Assembly (NCBI GenBank): GCA_049454295.1
Contig: JBMTYG010000026.1
Span: 1-30,694 of the forward strand
Direction of reading: 5' to 3'
DNA length: 30,694 nucleotides
From: UBA7803 sp049454295
Lineage (GTDB): Bacteria > Pseudomonadota > Gammaproteobacteria > Pseudomonadales > Azotimanducaceae
Shown here: piece after piece, positions 23,430 to 30,694 of the stretch
Layout of the letters: each line of letters opens with the position of its first letter
Position numbering within the stretch: position 1 is the first letter of the stretch
Translations under genes and position numbers: made by a program
The notes under the pieces: generated by a model
Told to the model about the DNA's origin: nothing
The model's database searches: none
Seen by the model: only the letters and a program-made list of their open reading frames with translations

Positions 23430-25598
23430 ATGAGCGACCCCGTCGCCAACTCGGTTACCGCCCCTGTTACTCCGTCGATGACTGACCTTGCGGCGCTGGA
23501 GTCGATCACGCGTCATGGGGCTATCACCCATCTCCCGGTCTGGCCGCAGATCCAGCCCGAGCGGGTCGCGGGCGGGCTCAGGCAGCTGCTCGCCGAGACT
23601 GAAGCAGCGTTCGATGGTCTCGAAGCGGGTTGCGCTGACGGGTCCGTGCGGGACTGGGCGGGACTGATGGATGGCCTTGAGCGAATGCAGGATCGCCTTG
23701 GCCGGGTGATGGGCGCTGTGTTGCATCTCACAAGCGTCAAGTACAGCGACACGCTGCAGGCGGCCTACGATGCGGTGCGTCCTGAATACGTTGCTCTGGT
23801 CACGCGAATTGGGCAAAGCCGACCCGTCTACGACGCCATGATCGAGCTGCGTGAACACGCCCCAACGCTGACGCCTGCCCAAAGGCGCATCCTGGATGAG
23901 TCCATCCGGTCGATGGAACGGGGCGGCGTGCATCTGACCGGCTCGGCTCAAGCGCGCTATCAGGCTATCGGCGAGACGCTGGCCGAGCTCTCCAACCGCT
24001 TCCAGACCAATCTGGTGAAGGAAGAAAAGCAGTCGCGCCTCGTGGTCGCGGATCCAGAGGAAGTCGTCGGCGTGCCCGCGCCGGTGCTCGCGATGGCGGT
24101 CGCGACAGCGCTGGAGGACGGCGTGTCGGCGGCTACGGCCGAAGCGGGTCCCTGGCATTTCGTGATCAATGCCGTGAACTACATGGCGGTGGTTCAGCAT
24201 GCCCGTCACCGCGGTCTGCGCGAGCGTTTCTACCGGGCCTTTCGCGCACGCGGCGTGAGCGGAGAGTTCGACAATCGTCCAGTGCTGAGCGAGATATTGT
24301 GCTTGCGACAAGAGCAGGCGCAGCTCGTCGGCTTTGCAAGCCATGCACAGCGCAGCATCGATGCGAAAATGGCGCCTAACCCGGAGGCGGTCTGGGACTT
24401 GCTTGGTCGTCTTGAGCGCGCGGCTCGCCCTGCGGCGGCGCGCGAGTTTGCGGCGCTGGCAGCGTTCGCTGCATCAGAGGCCGGGGCGGATGCGGGCACG
24501 CTCGAACCCTGGGACGTGCCGTTCTGGAGCGAGCGTCAGCGTGAGGCGCTGTATGACTATGACAGCGAGGCGCTGCGTGAGTATTTTCAGATGCCGCGGG
24601 TCATGGCCGGGCTCTTTGGCCTCATTCACAAACTCTACGACGTGGAGATCGTCGAGATCCGGGCGGGCACTGTGCCCACCTGGGACGACAGTGTGGCGTT
24701 TTATGAAGTGCGCCGGCACGGGCAGGTCATCGCCGGGTTCTATATGGACCCTTATGCTCGCCCGGGCGAGAAGCGCGGCGGCGCGTGGATGAACACGGTG
24801 GTCGATCGCACGCGGCTGCTTGCAAGCGATGGTCGCGACGCGTCACTGCCAGTGGCGCTCTTTGTCATGAACGGGCGCCCGCCCGCGGCTGGCGAGCCTG
24901 CGCTCATGTCGCTAGACGAAGTACGTACGCTATTCCACGAGTTCGGACATGCCACGCAGCACATGTTCACGTTGGTGGACGAGGGCGGCGCCTCCGGCAT
25001 GAATCTGGTCGAGTGGGATGCGGTTGAACTTGCAAGCCAGTTCAATGAGTACTGGATGGAACACAAGCCGTTTCTGCGCGCCATGACCGCTCATTATCGA
25101 AGCGGCGAGCCGTTGCCGGATGCGCTGATCGATCGCGTCATCGCAAGCCGCAATTTCATGGTTGGGAACGCAACACTACGCCAGCTCTTCTTTGCCAAGA
25201 CCGACCTGCGATTGCATGAGATCTGGGGATTGCCTGACGCGCCGCACGACCAGTCGCCGTTCGATATCGAGCGTCAAATCGCTCGCGATACGCTGCTGGT
25301 CCCTCTCTTGCCTGATGAGAGCCAGCTGCCGGCGTTCGGGCATTTATTTGCCGGCGGCTATGCAGCCGGGTACTACTCGTACAAGTGGGCCGAGGTACTG
25401 GCGGCGGATGCCTTTGCCGCTTTCCGTGAAGTCGGACTGGATGACGAGAGCGCCCTGCGGCAGGTCGCGGAGCGCTTTCGTGAGACCGTGCTTGGACTGG
25501 GCGGCAGCCTTCCGGCGATTGAGGTCTATCGTCTGTTCCGCGGACGCGACCCGAGCCCCGACGCGCTGCTCCTGGATCAGGGGCTGCTGGATGCCTGA
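23430..25598 (+). CDS. prlC: M3 family oligopeptidase (oligopeptidase A-like)
   Basis: Cytoplasmic zinc peptidase that degrades short peptides such as cleaved signal peptides. The 722-residue protein shows LFHEFGHATQHMFT with the HEFGH zinc motif at 503-507, and the third ligand in EWDAVELASQFNEYW (Glu about 533), where the family usually has PSQ; here the Pro is Ala. FYMDPYARPGEKRGGAWM and the C-terminal AGGYAAGYYSYKWAEVLAADAF are typical of the family. It is about 40 residues longer than E. coli OpdA, mostly at the N-terminus (SDPVANSVTAPVTPS). The ATG at 23430 has GGAGAAG at 23417-23423. The 94-base divergent gap to the oxygenase shows no clear promoter boxes. It converges with rlmI, leaving 9 bases between the ends. 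Confidence 0.93.
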   Translation: MSDPVANSVTAPVTPSMTDLAALESITRHGAITHLPVWPQIQPERVAGGLRQLLAETEAAFDGLEAGCADGSVRDWAGLMDGLERMQDRLGRVMGAVLHLTSVKYSDTLQAAYDAVRPEYVALVTRIGQSRPVYDAMIELREHAPTLTPAQRRILDESIRSMERGGVHLTGSAQARYQAIGETLAELSNRFQTNLVKEEKQSRLVVADPEEVVGVPAPVLAMAVATALEDGVSAATAEAGPWHFVINAVNYMAVVQHARHRGLRERFYRAFRARGVSGEFDNRPVLSEILCLRQEQAQLVGFASHAQRSIDAKMAPNPEAVWDLLGRLERAARPAAAREFAALAAFAASEAGADAGTLEPWDVPFWSERQREALYDYDSEALREYFQMPRVMAGLFGLIHKLYDVEIVEIRAGTVPTWDDSVAFYEVRRHGQVIAGFYMDPYARPGEKRGGAWMNTVVDRTRLLASDGRDASLPVALFVMNGRPPAAGEPALMSLDEVRTLFHEFGHATQHMFTLVDEGGASGMNLVEWDAVELASQFNEYWMEHKPFLRAMTAHYRSGEPLPDALIDRVIASRNFMVGNATLRQLFFAKTDLRLHEIWGLPDAPHDQSPFDIERQIARDTLLVPLLPDESQLPAFGHLFAGGYAAGYYSYKWAEVLAADAFAAFREVGLDDESALRQVAERFRETVLGLGGSLPAIEVYRLFRGRDPSPDALLLDQGLLDA

Positions 25599-25607
25599 GC
25601 AGGCGCG

Positions 25608-26801
25608 TCAGAAGGTGGGCAGAACGCGCAGGAAAAACGCCTTGAGGTAGGCCGTTTCCGGCATAGCAGGATGGACTGGGTGATCCGGCCCCGCCTGTCC
25701 CGTTTCGAGGCATTGAAGGCTGCGGTCGTTCGCCCGCGCGGCTGCCTGCGCGGTGCGCAGCAGGTCCTCGGCGGCGAAATGATGCGAGCAGGAAGCCGAG
25801 ACCAGGAGTCCGTCCCGGCTCAAGAGCGTCAGCGCTGTGTCATGCAGTCGGCGGTAGGCGAGCTGGCCTTCTTTCGCGTCCTTGCGCCGCTTGATGAATG
25901 CGGGGGGGTCGAGCACGACGATGTCGAAGCGCGCGCCGTCCCCGCGCAGCGAGCGCAGCACCTCAAACGCGTCGCCGCGCAGGGTCGATACGGTGTCCGC
26001 CACGCCATTCCGTTCGGCATTAGCGTTCAGCCAGTCGAGCGCGCGCTCGGAGGAGTCAACGGCCGTGATACGGCTGGCACCGGCGAGCGCTGCGCGAATG
26101 CCCCAACCGCCCGCATACGCAAAGACGTCGAGCACCGAGCGTCCTTGAACGTAGCGCGTCAGCCGCTCCCGATTGGCCGCTTGATCATGGAACCAGCCGG
26201 TCTTCTGACCCTCTAGCGCCGGGACCTCGAAGCGTGCGCTTCCCTCTTGGATGACGAGGTGGTCGGGCGCGTTCCCGAGGACGACCTCGATGCCCGTCGC
26301 CAAACCTTCTAACGTGCGCGAGCTGATGTCATTGCGCAGGATGATGGCTTTTGGTTTCAGCACCTGATCCAGTGCTTCAATCACCGCTTCACGCACGTGC
26401 TCCATACCCGCCGTGGTGAGCTGCACCACGAGGACATCGCCATAGCGATCCACCACGAGCCCGGGCAGTCCATCCGATTCGCCGTGGACCAGCCGGTAGG
26501 ACGGGTGTGGATAGAGACGTTGGCGCAGCGCGAGCGCGATGTTGAGCCGGTGCACGATGAGTGATCGATCGAGCGGATGGGCGCGGTCCCGGCTTACGAT
26601 GCGCGCGGCGATCAATGTGTTTGGGTTGACGTAAGCGTGGCCAAGCCATTGCCCACGGCTACTTAGGACCTCCACCGCTTGGCCAGGCTCGAATGTTCGC
26701 AGAGGGGACTGCGTCGTATCGATCTCGTTGCTGTAAACCCAGGTATGGCCGGAGCGCAGACGCCGGTCCTCGTCCTTGCGCAGGTGCAGGAGCGCGGTCA
26801 T
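25608..26801 (-). CDS. rlmI: 23S rRNA (cytosine-5)-methyltransferase RlmI
   Basis: SAM-dependent methyltransferase of the YccW/RlmI family, which makes m5C1962 in 23S rRNA. At 397 residues it equals the usual length. An N-terminal PUA domain (about 1-75: LHLRKDEDRRLRSGHTWVYSNEI) is followed by EGQKTGWFHDQAANR, the SAM motif VLDVFAYAGGWGIRAA (223-238), acidic TAVDSSERAL, LDPPAF (298-303) and the catalytic-Cys segment SASCSHH (Cys338). The start is well fixed: the ATG at 26801 overlaps the TGA of the DUF1289 gene (ATGA), and GGAGG lies 8 bases upstream inside that gene. Confidence 0.94.
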   Translation of the reverse strand: MTALLHLRKDEDRRLRSGHTWVYSNEIDTTQSPLRTFEPGQAVEVLSSRGQWLGHAYVNPNTLIAARIVSRDRAHPLDRSLIVHRLNIALALRQRLYPHPSYRLVHGESDGLPGLVVDRYGDVLVVQLTTAGMEHVREAVIEALDQVLKPKAIILRNDISSRTLEGLATGIEVVLGNAPDHLVIQEGSARFEVPALEGQKTGWFHDQAANRERLTRYVQGRSVLDVFAYAGGWGIRAALAGASRITAVDSSERALDWLNANAERNGVADTVSTLRGDAFEVLRSLRGDGARFDIVVLDPPAFIKRRKDAKEGQLAYRRLHDTALTLLSRDGLLVSASCSHHFAAEDLLRTAQAAARANDRSLQCLETGQAGPDHPVHPAMPETAYLKAFFLRVLPTF

Positions 26802-26977
26802 GAGTCAGTCCTCCGTCGGTCCTTGAGTGTCGCCATGATGGCTCGGCGTGCCCGATCCGAAAGTCGTGACCACGCCGCGATTTCTTCGCTCGTGCGCGCG
26901 CAGCCCACGCACAGGCCAGAGCGGCCATCGATGCGGCAGACGCGAATGCAGGGGGTCAAGGGGGCTGTCGCCGGCAT
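26798..26977 (-). CDS. DUF1289 small cysteine-cluster protein
   Basis: A 59-residue protein with the DUF1289 signature: PCIRVC (Cys10, Cys14), CVGC (Cys23, Cys26), then ARTSEEIAAWSRLSD. The four cysteines are arranged to bind a metal, either zinc or an Fe-S cluster; the family's function is not established. The C-terminus is short and basic (KDRRRTDS). The ATG at 26977 is the first start after an in-frame stop, and no strong ribosome site precedes it. A -10-like TATAGT lies on the minus strand at 27008-27013. The stop overlaps the rlmI start by four bases, so the two genes form one translation-coupled unit. The short length makes it easy to miss. Confidence 0.88.
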   Translation of the reverse strand: MPATAPLTPCIRVCRIDGRSGLCVGCARTSEEIAAWSRLSDRARRAIMATLKDRRRTDS

Positions 26978-27150
26978 GATTTTCGATCGCGATCAACGCA
27001 GTGCGGCACTATACAGCGGGGCTCAGGCTGGCGGAGCCCAAGCTAGGGAATGTGCGTGCAGAAATAATTCGTCGTCCATCTATGCAGGGGGGGTCTGCGA
27101 CCCTACCATGCGCGCGTTTTCAACCTGACCAGCGGGGAGACGCTCGACCA
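26978..27150. promoter_or_regulatory. Divergent intergenic region between DUF1289-rlmI and the ornithine decarboxylase-like gene
   Basis: No gene is seen here. On the minus strand a TATAGT (27008-27013) could serve the DUF1289 gene, with no clear -35. Toward the decarboxylase there is a G7 run (27087-27093) leading into a short hairpin, GGGTC-TGC-GACCC (27091-27103), within the likely leader, and GGGGAG at about 27135-27139 before the GTG. Polyamine-responsive leader control is known for decarboxylases elsewhere, but nothing here proves it. Confidence 0.3.
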
Positions 27151-28314
27151 GTGACCACTGCCATCACCGATTACTACGACGCTGCGACCTATGACCGGAT
27201 CAAGGCTTTTGCAGACACGCGGGAAACGCCCTTCTTAGTAGTCGACACCGCGACGGTGGGGCAGCAGTACGACGAGCTTCTGAACACGTTCCCTTTTGCG
27301 AAGATCTACTACGCCGTGAAGGCGAACCCCGCGCCAGAGATCGTCACGTTGCTCCGTGACCGCGGCTCAAGCTTTGATATCGCTTCGATTTACGAGCTTG
27401 ATCGAGTGATAAGCCTCGGTGTTCCGCCGGAGCGCGTAAGCTACGGCAACACGATCAAGAAAGCCCGCGACATTCGCTATTTTTACGAGCGGGGCGTGCG
27501 CATGTTCGCCACCGACTCGGAGGCAGATGTTCGCAATATCGCGAAGGCAGCGCCGGGTTCACGGGTCTACGTGCGCGTGCTGACGGAAGGATCACAAACG
27601 GCGGATTGGCCGCTGTCGCGCAAGTTCGGCTGCCAGACCGATATGGCGATGGACCTCATGATCATGGCGCGGGATCTGGGTCTCGAGCCCTATGGGGTCT
27701 CGTTTCATGTTGGCTCACAGCAGCGTGACATTGGCACCTGGGACAGCGCCATCGCCAAGGTGAAGGTCATTTTTGAGCGGCTACTCGAAGAAGATGGCAT
27801 CCGCTTGAAGATGATCAATCTCGGCGGTGGGTTCCCCGCGAACTACCTGACGCGCGCGAATGAACTCGCGACCTATGCTGCCGAGATCACCCGCTATCTG
27901 CGCGAGGACTTCGGCAACGAGCTGCCTGAGATCATCCTCGAGCCGGGTCGGTCGCTGGTCTCCAACGCGGGCGTTCTGGTCAGTGAGGTGGTGCTGGTTT
28001 CGCGCAAATCCCGCACAGGCTTGAACCGCTGGGTCTATGTCGACGTGGGCAAGTTCTCAGGGCTCATTGAGACGATGGGGGAATCCATCAAATACCCGGT
28101 ATATTCCGAGAAGCGCGGTGAGCTTGAGGAAGTCGTGTTGGCCGGCCCGACCTGCGACAGCGCGGACATTATGTATGAAGACTTCAAATACCCGCTGCCG
28201 CTTAACCTGGCTATCGGCGATCGCCTTTACTGGTTCTCGACCGGTGCTTACACCACAAGCTACAGTGCGGTGGAATTCAACGGTTTCCCGCCGTTGAAGT
28301 CGTACTACATCTGA
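27151..28314 (+). CDS. speC: Ornithine/lysine decarboxylase, PLP fold type III (SpeC-like)
   Basis: Makes putrescine from ornithine, or cadaverine from lysine. The 387-residue eukaryotic-type alanine-racemase-fold enzyme matches the size of Pseudomonas SpeC. Motifs: PLP Lys57 in YYAVKANP, SFDIASIYEL, His186 in SFHVGSQ, phosphate-binding GGGFP (225-229), EPGRSLV (264-270), and catalytic Cys335-Asp336 in AGPTCDSAD. The dimer-interface ending STGAYTTSYSAVEFNGFPP is typical. The GTG at 27151 fits the family N-terminus exactly; the frame is open upstream to 27001, but that stretch does not look like protein. It is followed by the MraY-like gene after 13 bases. Ornithine versus lysine specificity is uncertain. 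Confidence 0.92.
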   Translation: MTTAITDYYDAATYDRIKAFADTRETPFLVVDTATVGQQYDELLNTFPFAKIYYAVKANPAPEIVTLLRDRGSSFDIASIYELDRVISLGVPPERVSYGNTIKKARDIRYFYERGVRMFATDSEADVRNIAKAAPGSRVYVRVLTEGSQTADWPLSRKFGCQTDMAMDLMIMARDLGLEPYGVSFHVGSQQRDIGTWDSAIAKVKVIFERLLEEDGIRLKMINLGGGFPANYLTRANELATYAAEITRYLREDFGNELPEIILEPGRSLVSNAGVLVSEVVLVSRKSRTGLNRWVYVDVGKFSGLIETMGESIKYPVYSEKRGELEEVVLAGPTCDSADIMYEDFKYPLPLNLAIGDRLYWFSTGAYTTSYSAVEFNGFPPLKSYYI

Positions 28315-28327
28315 ACCGGAGCGGGCC

Positions 28328-29377
28328 ATGCTGCAGGCGATTGCCGAGCATTACGGGCACCTTTTTGGCCCGCTTCGATTGCTCGGCAGCTACCTCTTTC
28401 TGGCCGGCTTCGCGAGCGGCGCAAGTCTGATCGTCACCTGGTTGCTCCTGCCGGCGCTGTGGGGCCGGTTGCCGCGCGACCAGGGGCGCGCGTTCGCGGT
28501 CGGCGCGGAGGCGAGCATCGGTAAGCCCATGGGCGCTGGCATCGTGTTCGTGCCCGTGTTTGCGGTGGTCATGCTGTTGACGGTACCCGCGACCTGGCCG
28601 CACCTCACGGTGATTGCCTGCGCACTCGCGAGCATGGTGGTGGGATATCTCGACGATCGCAAACGCGGTGGTTTCAGCGAATATACGCTCGGCGCGTTTG
28701 ATCTCGTCGTCAGTGTCCTCGTGGCGGGCGCGGTGTGTCGCTGGCTGCCGTTTGAGGTCTGGTTGCCCTTCCTGAAGGCACCGCTCACCGTAGTGCCTGA
28801 GATCTTTGTGCCGCTCGGCGCCGCGCTTGTCTGGTTTACCATCAACTCAACCAACGCCACCGATGGCGTTGATGGGCTCTCTGGCAGCTTGTCGACGCTT
28901 GCGCTCGTTTTTCTCGGGCTTATTTTGTACGGCATCGTCGGCCACCAAACCATCTCGCGATATTTGCTGGTGCCGCACTACGCCGCGGGCGCCGACTGGT
29001 CGCTCTTTGCGTTCGCCATGACCGGCTGCCTGGCTGCGTACCTCTGGTACAACGCGAGCCCGAGTGTGGTGCTCATGGGCGATGCGGGCTCGCGCCCGGT
29101 CGGTCTCGTGATCGGGGCCTTGGTGCTCGCCAGCGGTAACCCGTTCCTTGTGTTTGTCGTCGCGTTTGTCGTGCTGCTGAACGGCGGCACCGGGCTGCTG
29201 AAGGTGGCGCTGCTGCGGTTCTTTCGTATTGGTATTTTCCGTAACGTGCGTTACCCCCTCCATGACCATGTCCGCCATCGCCTGGGTTGGTCCAACACCC
29301 AGGTCATGGTGCGTTTCATGCTCTTGCAGGCCGTGGCTACGCCGCTGTTGCTCGTCCTGCTCCTCAAGCTGCGTTGA
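28328..29377 (+). CDS. MraY-like polyprenyl-phosphate phosphosugar transferase (divergent paralogue)
   Basis: Membrane enzyme of 349 residues, about ten transmembrane helices, in the MraY/WecA superfamily, which loads a UDP-linked aminosugar phosphate onto undecaprenyl phosphate. Recognisable sites: GKPMGAGIVF (MraY TPTMGG region), Asp109-Asp110 in GYLDDRKRGG, NATDGVDGL (176-184), MGDAGS (250-255), and PLHDHVRHRLGWSNTQVMVRF, which aligns with the MraY segment around its HHH triad, here HDH. The MraY-type C-terminal loop favours MraY kinship over WecA. It lies outside any cell-wall (dcw) cluster, after the decarboxylase. I infer a second, non-canonical MraY, perhaps for a different glycolipid; it could still be the sole MraY. 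Start ATG 28328, with GGAG at 28319-28322. Confidence 0.82.
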   Translation: MLQAIAEHYGHLFGPLRLLGSYLFLAGFASGASLIVTWLLLPALWGRLPRDQGRAFAVGAEASIGKPMGAGIVFVPVFAVVMLLTVPATWPHLTVIACALASMVVGYLDDRKRGGFSEYTLGAFDLVVSVLVAGAVCRWLPFEVWLPFLKAPLTVVPEIFVPLGAALVWFTINSTNATDGVDGLSGSLSTLALVFLGLILYGIVGHQTISRYLLVPHYAAGADWSLFAFAMTGCLAAYLWYNASPSVVLMGDAGSRPVGLVIGALVLASGNPFLVFVVAFVVLLNGGTGLLKVALLRFFRIGIFRNVRYPLHDHVRHRLGWSNTQVMVRFMLLQAVATPLLLVLLLKLR

Positions 29378-29381
29378 TGCC

Positions 29382-30659
29382 GTGATCCCGGTGATACCAC
29401 GACTGCGTTCGGGTCTGTGGGTTCTGGGAATGACGCTTGGGGTCAGCCTTAGCGGCACTGCGGTTGCGGCTGCGCCGCCAACGATCATGCAAGGAGCGCC
29501 CCCTGCATCCGCGGACGTAGTCACTGCGCGCAGTTGGCTCACCGCGCCTCATCTAGCCTGGGGGCTCACGCATGTGGAGCAGGTCGTTCACGTCGCCACG
29601 GTTGACCATGGTGATGCGCCGGCAACGCCGCTTGGACCGCTGTGGCTCGATGTCAGTAAGTTCGTTCTTGGCACTCGAGACGGACGTCACCTCAATCTTG
29701 ACGCCGCGCTCGATGCCCTCTCAGTGCAGGCATTGCTCGTCTGGCAGGACGGTTCGCTGCGGCTTGAGCGCTATCGCGGAGCTCATGGTCCCCGTACCCG
29801 ACATGCGCTGCTGACCGCCTCCGCGTCGGTGACCGGGCTGCTCGCCGAGATGCTGATTGACGCAAAGCGCTTCGACGACATGCGGCTGGTGACCTTTTAC
29901 CTGCCAGAGCTCAAGGGCAGCGCGTGGGATAACGTATCCGTCCGCGAAACGCTGGATATGGAAGTGGCGCTCGATTTCCGCGAAATCTATGGCGATCCGT
30001 GGTCGGATGTCAGTCAGCTGCTCATGGCGGGTGGGCTGCTGGGGCCCGAGCCAGGGTTCACGCCAGCGCCATCGCTGAACGAATACCTGCACGGTGTCCG
30101 TGGGCAAGGCGAGCACTCTGCCCAATACCAGTACGCCAGCGCGAACATGGAAGTGATCGGCTGGATCATGCAGCGTGCTACGGGGCAGTCGCTCGCCGCC
30201 CTCTTTGGCGAACATCTGCACGGACGCCTTGGCGCAGAGCGGGATGCGCTCTTCGCGACGGATGCCGTCGGCATGACAGTGGCCAGCGCGGGGCTTGCCC
30301 TCACGGCGCGCGACTGGCTGCGTTTAGGCATCATGCTGCAGCAAGATGGGCAGGCGAACCTCAATCAGGTGGTTGAACCGCGGGTGGTCGAGAAGCTATT
30401 TGCTGGTGGCCCCCGGCGTCATGCCATGCCTGGGCGGGAAGACGCGCCCTTCTTCTCCTTCCGGGGCGGTTGGCACGTGGATCATGCGTCCGGTGCCATC
30501 GGCGCTTGGGGAATCCACGGTCAGTTCCTGTTTATCGCACCGCGGGCAAAAATTGTCGTGGTGATGCAGTCTGCTCATCCAGAGCCTTATGGTCCGCACT
30601 GGGGTCTGGCCGAAGAGCTGTTTCAAGCGCTGGTCGAGTATCTGAATCGCGGCTTGTAG
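29382..30659 (+). CDS. Beta-lactamase-fold protein with lost catalytic Ser-x-x-Lys (probable pseudoenzyme)
   Basis: Exported protein of 425 residues in the serine hydrolase (class C / 6-aminohexanoate-dimer hydrolase-like) family. A signal peptide spans about 1-30 and ends AVAA. Family features: LLVWQDGSLRLERY, VSVRETLDMEVALDF, YASANMEVIGWIMQRATGQSL (Tyr251), LALTARDWLRLGIMLQQDG and WGIHGQFLFIAP. The expected nucleophile motif SVSKSVT reads TASASVT (145-151): Thr145 replaces Ser and Ala148 replaces Lys, and no other Ser-x-x-Lys lies nearby. It should therefore lack normal hydrolase activity and may bind a ligand instead. The GTG at 29382 lies 4 bases after the MraY-like stop and just before the signal peptide; a GTG at 29391 is an alternative. 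Confidence 0.85.
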   Translation: MIPVIPRLRSGLWVLGMTLGVSLSGTAVAAAPPTIMQGAPPASADVVTARSWLTAPHLAWGLTHVEQVVHVATVDHGDAPATPLGPLWLDVSKFVLGTRDGRHLNLDAALDALSVQALLVWQDGSLRLERYRGAHGPRTRHALLTASASVTGLLAEMLIDAKRFDDMRLVTFYLPELKGSAWDNVSVRETLDMEVALDFREIYGDPWSDVSQLLMAGGLLGPEPGFTPAPSLNEYLHGVRGQGEHSAQYQYASANMEVIGWIMQRATGQSLAALFGEHLHGRLGAERDALFATDAVGMTVASAGLALTARDWLRLGIMLQQDGQANLNQVVEPRVVEKLFAGGPRRHAMPGREDAPFFSFRGGWHVDHASGAIGAWGIHGQFLFIAPRAKIVVVMQSAHPEPYGPHWGLAEELFQALVEYLNRGL

Positions 30660-30694
30660 GACCCCTGTTTTGCCGACGCAGTCGCGGGGGGGGG

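Noticed and set aside
27001..27150. N-terminal extension of the decarboxylase from 27001
   Set aside because: The extra 50 codons do not look like protein of this family, and the GTG at 27151 gives the family length.

Overview
The window looks like chromosomal DNA of a GC-rich, Gram-negative gammaproteobacterium. The signs are a TonB-dependent receptor, two lipobox proteins, a Tat substrate, genes resembling gammaproteobacterial PotG/PotH, PuuB, SpeC, RlmI, MaeA and oligopeptidase A, and dense packing with many GTG starts (at least seven of the 23 genes). I see no rRNA, tRNA, CRISPR, insertion sequence or phage gene. Family assignments come from motifs and remembered family sequences, not from a search.

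Layout. Positions 1-1733 (minus strand) hold the ATPase and the start of a permease of a putrescine-type ABC importer, which runs off the left edge. From 1817 to 18700, twelve genes lie on the plus strand with short gaps or overlaps: a Tat-exported spermidine dehydrogenase-like flavoenzyme, a TPR sulfotransferase, a TonB-dependent receptor, a PuuB-like gamma-glutamylputrescine oxidase whose start codon is missing or unusual, a lipoprotein amidohydrolase, a serine hydrolase, a metallophosphoesterase, a class III CoA-transferase, NAD-malic enzyme, an M48 lipoprotein protease, a patatin and a SIMPL-domain protein. A WspA-like chemoreceptor (minus) converges on the last of these. Then come a small exported protein (plus), an MFS transporter and an isopenicillin N synthase-like oxygenase (a minus-strand pair), an M3 oligopeptidase (plus), the RlmI rRNA methyltransferase preceded by a 59-residue DUF1289 gene (minus), an ornithine-decarboxylase-type enzyme, an unusual MraY-like transferase, and a beta-lactamase-fold protein that has lost its catalytic Ser-x-x-Lys (all plus).

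How the genes may work together. Polyamine chemistry recurs: import (1-1733), oxidation of spermidine (1817) and of gamma-glutamylputrescine (about 7802), and putrescine or cadaverine synthesis (27151). The 1817-12134 block has the make-up of an uptake and breakdown locus for an amine-containing compound: outer-membrane receptor, flavin amine oxidases, amidohydrolase and esterase-like hydrolase. The substrate cannot be read from the sequence, and the pathway is an inference. The most unusual items are the PuuB start anomaly, the dead-looking serine hydrolase at 29382 and the divergent MraY paralogue at 28328.
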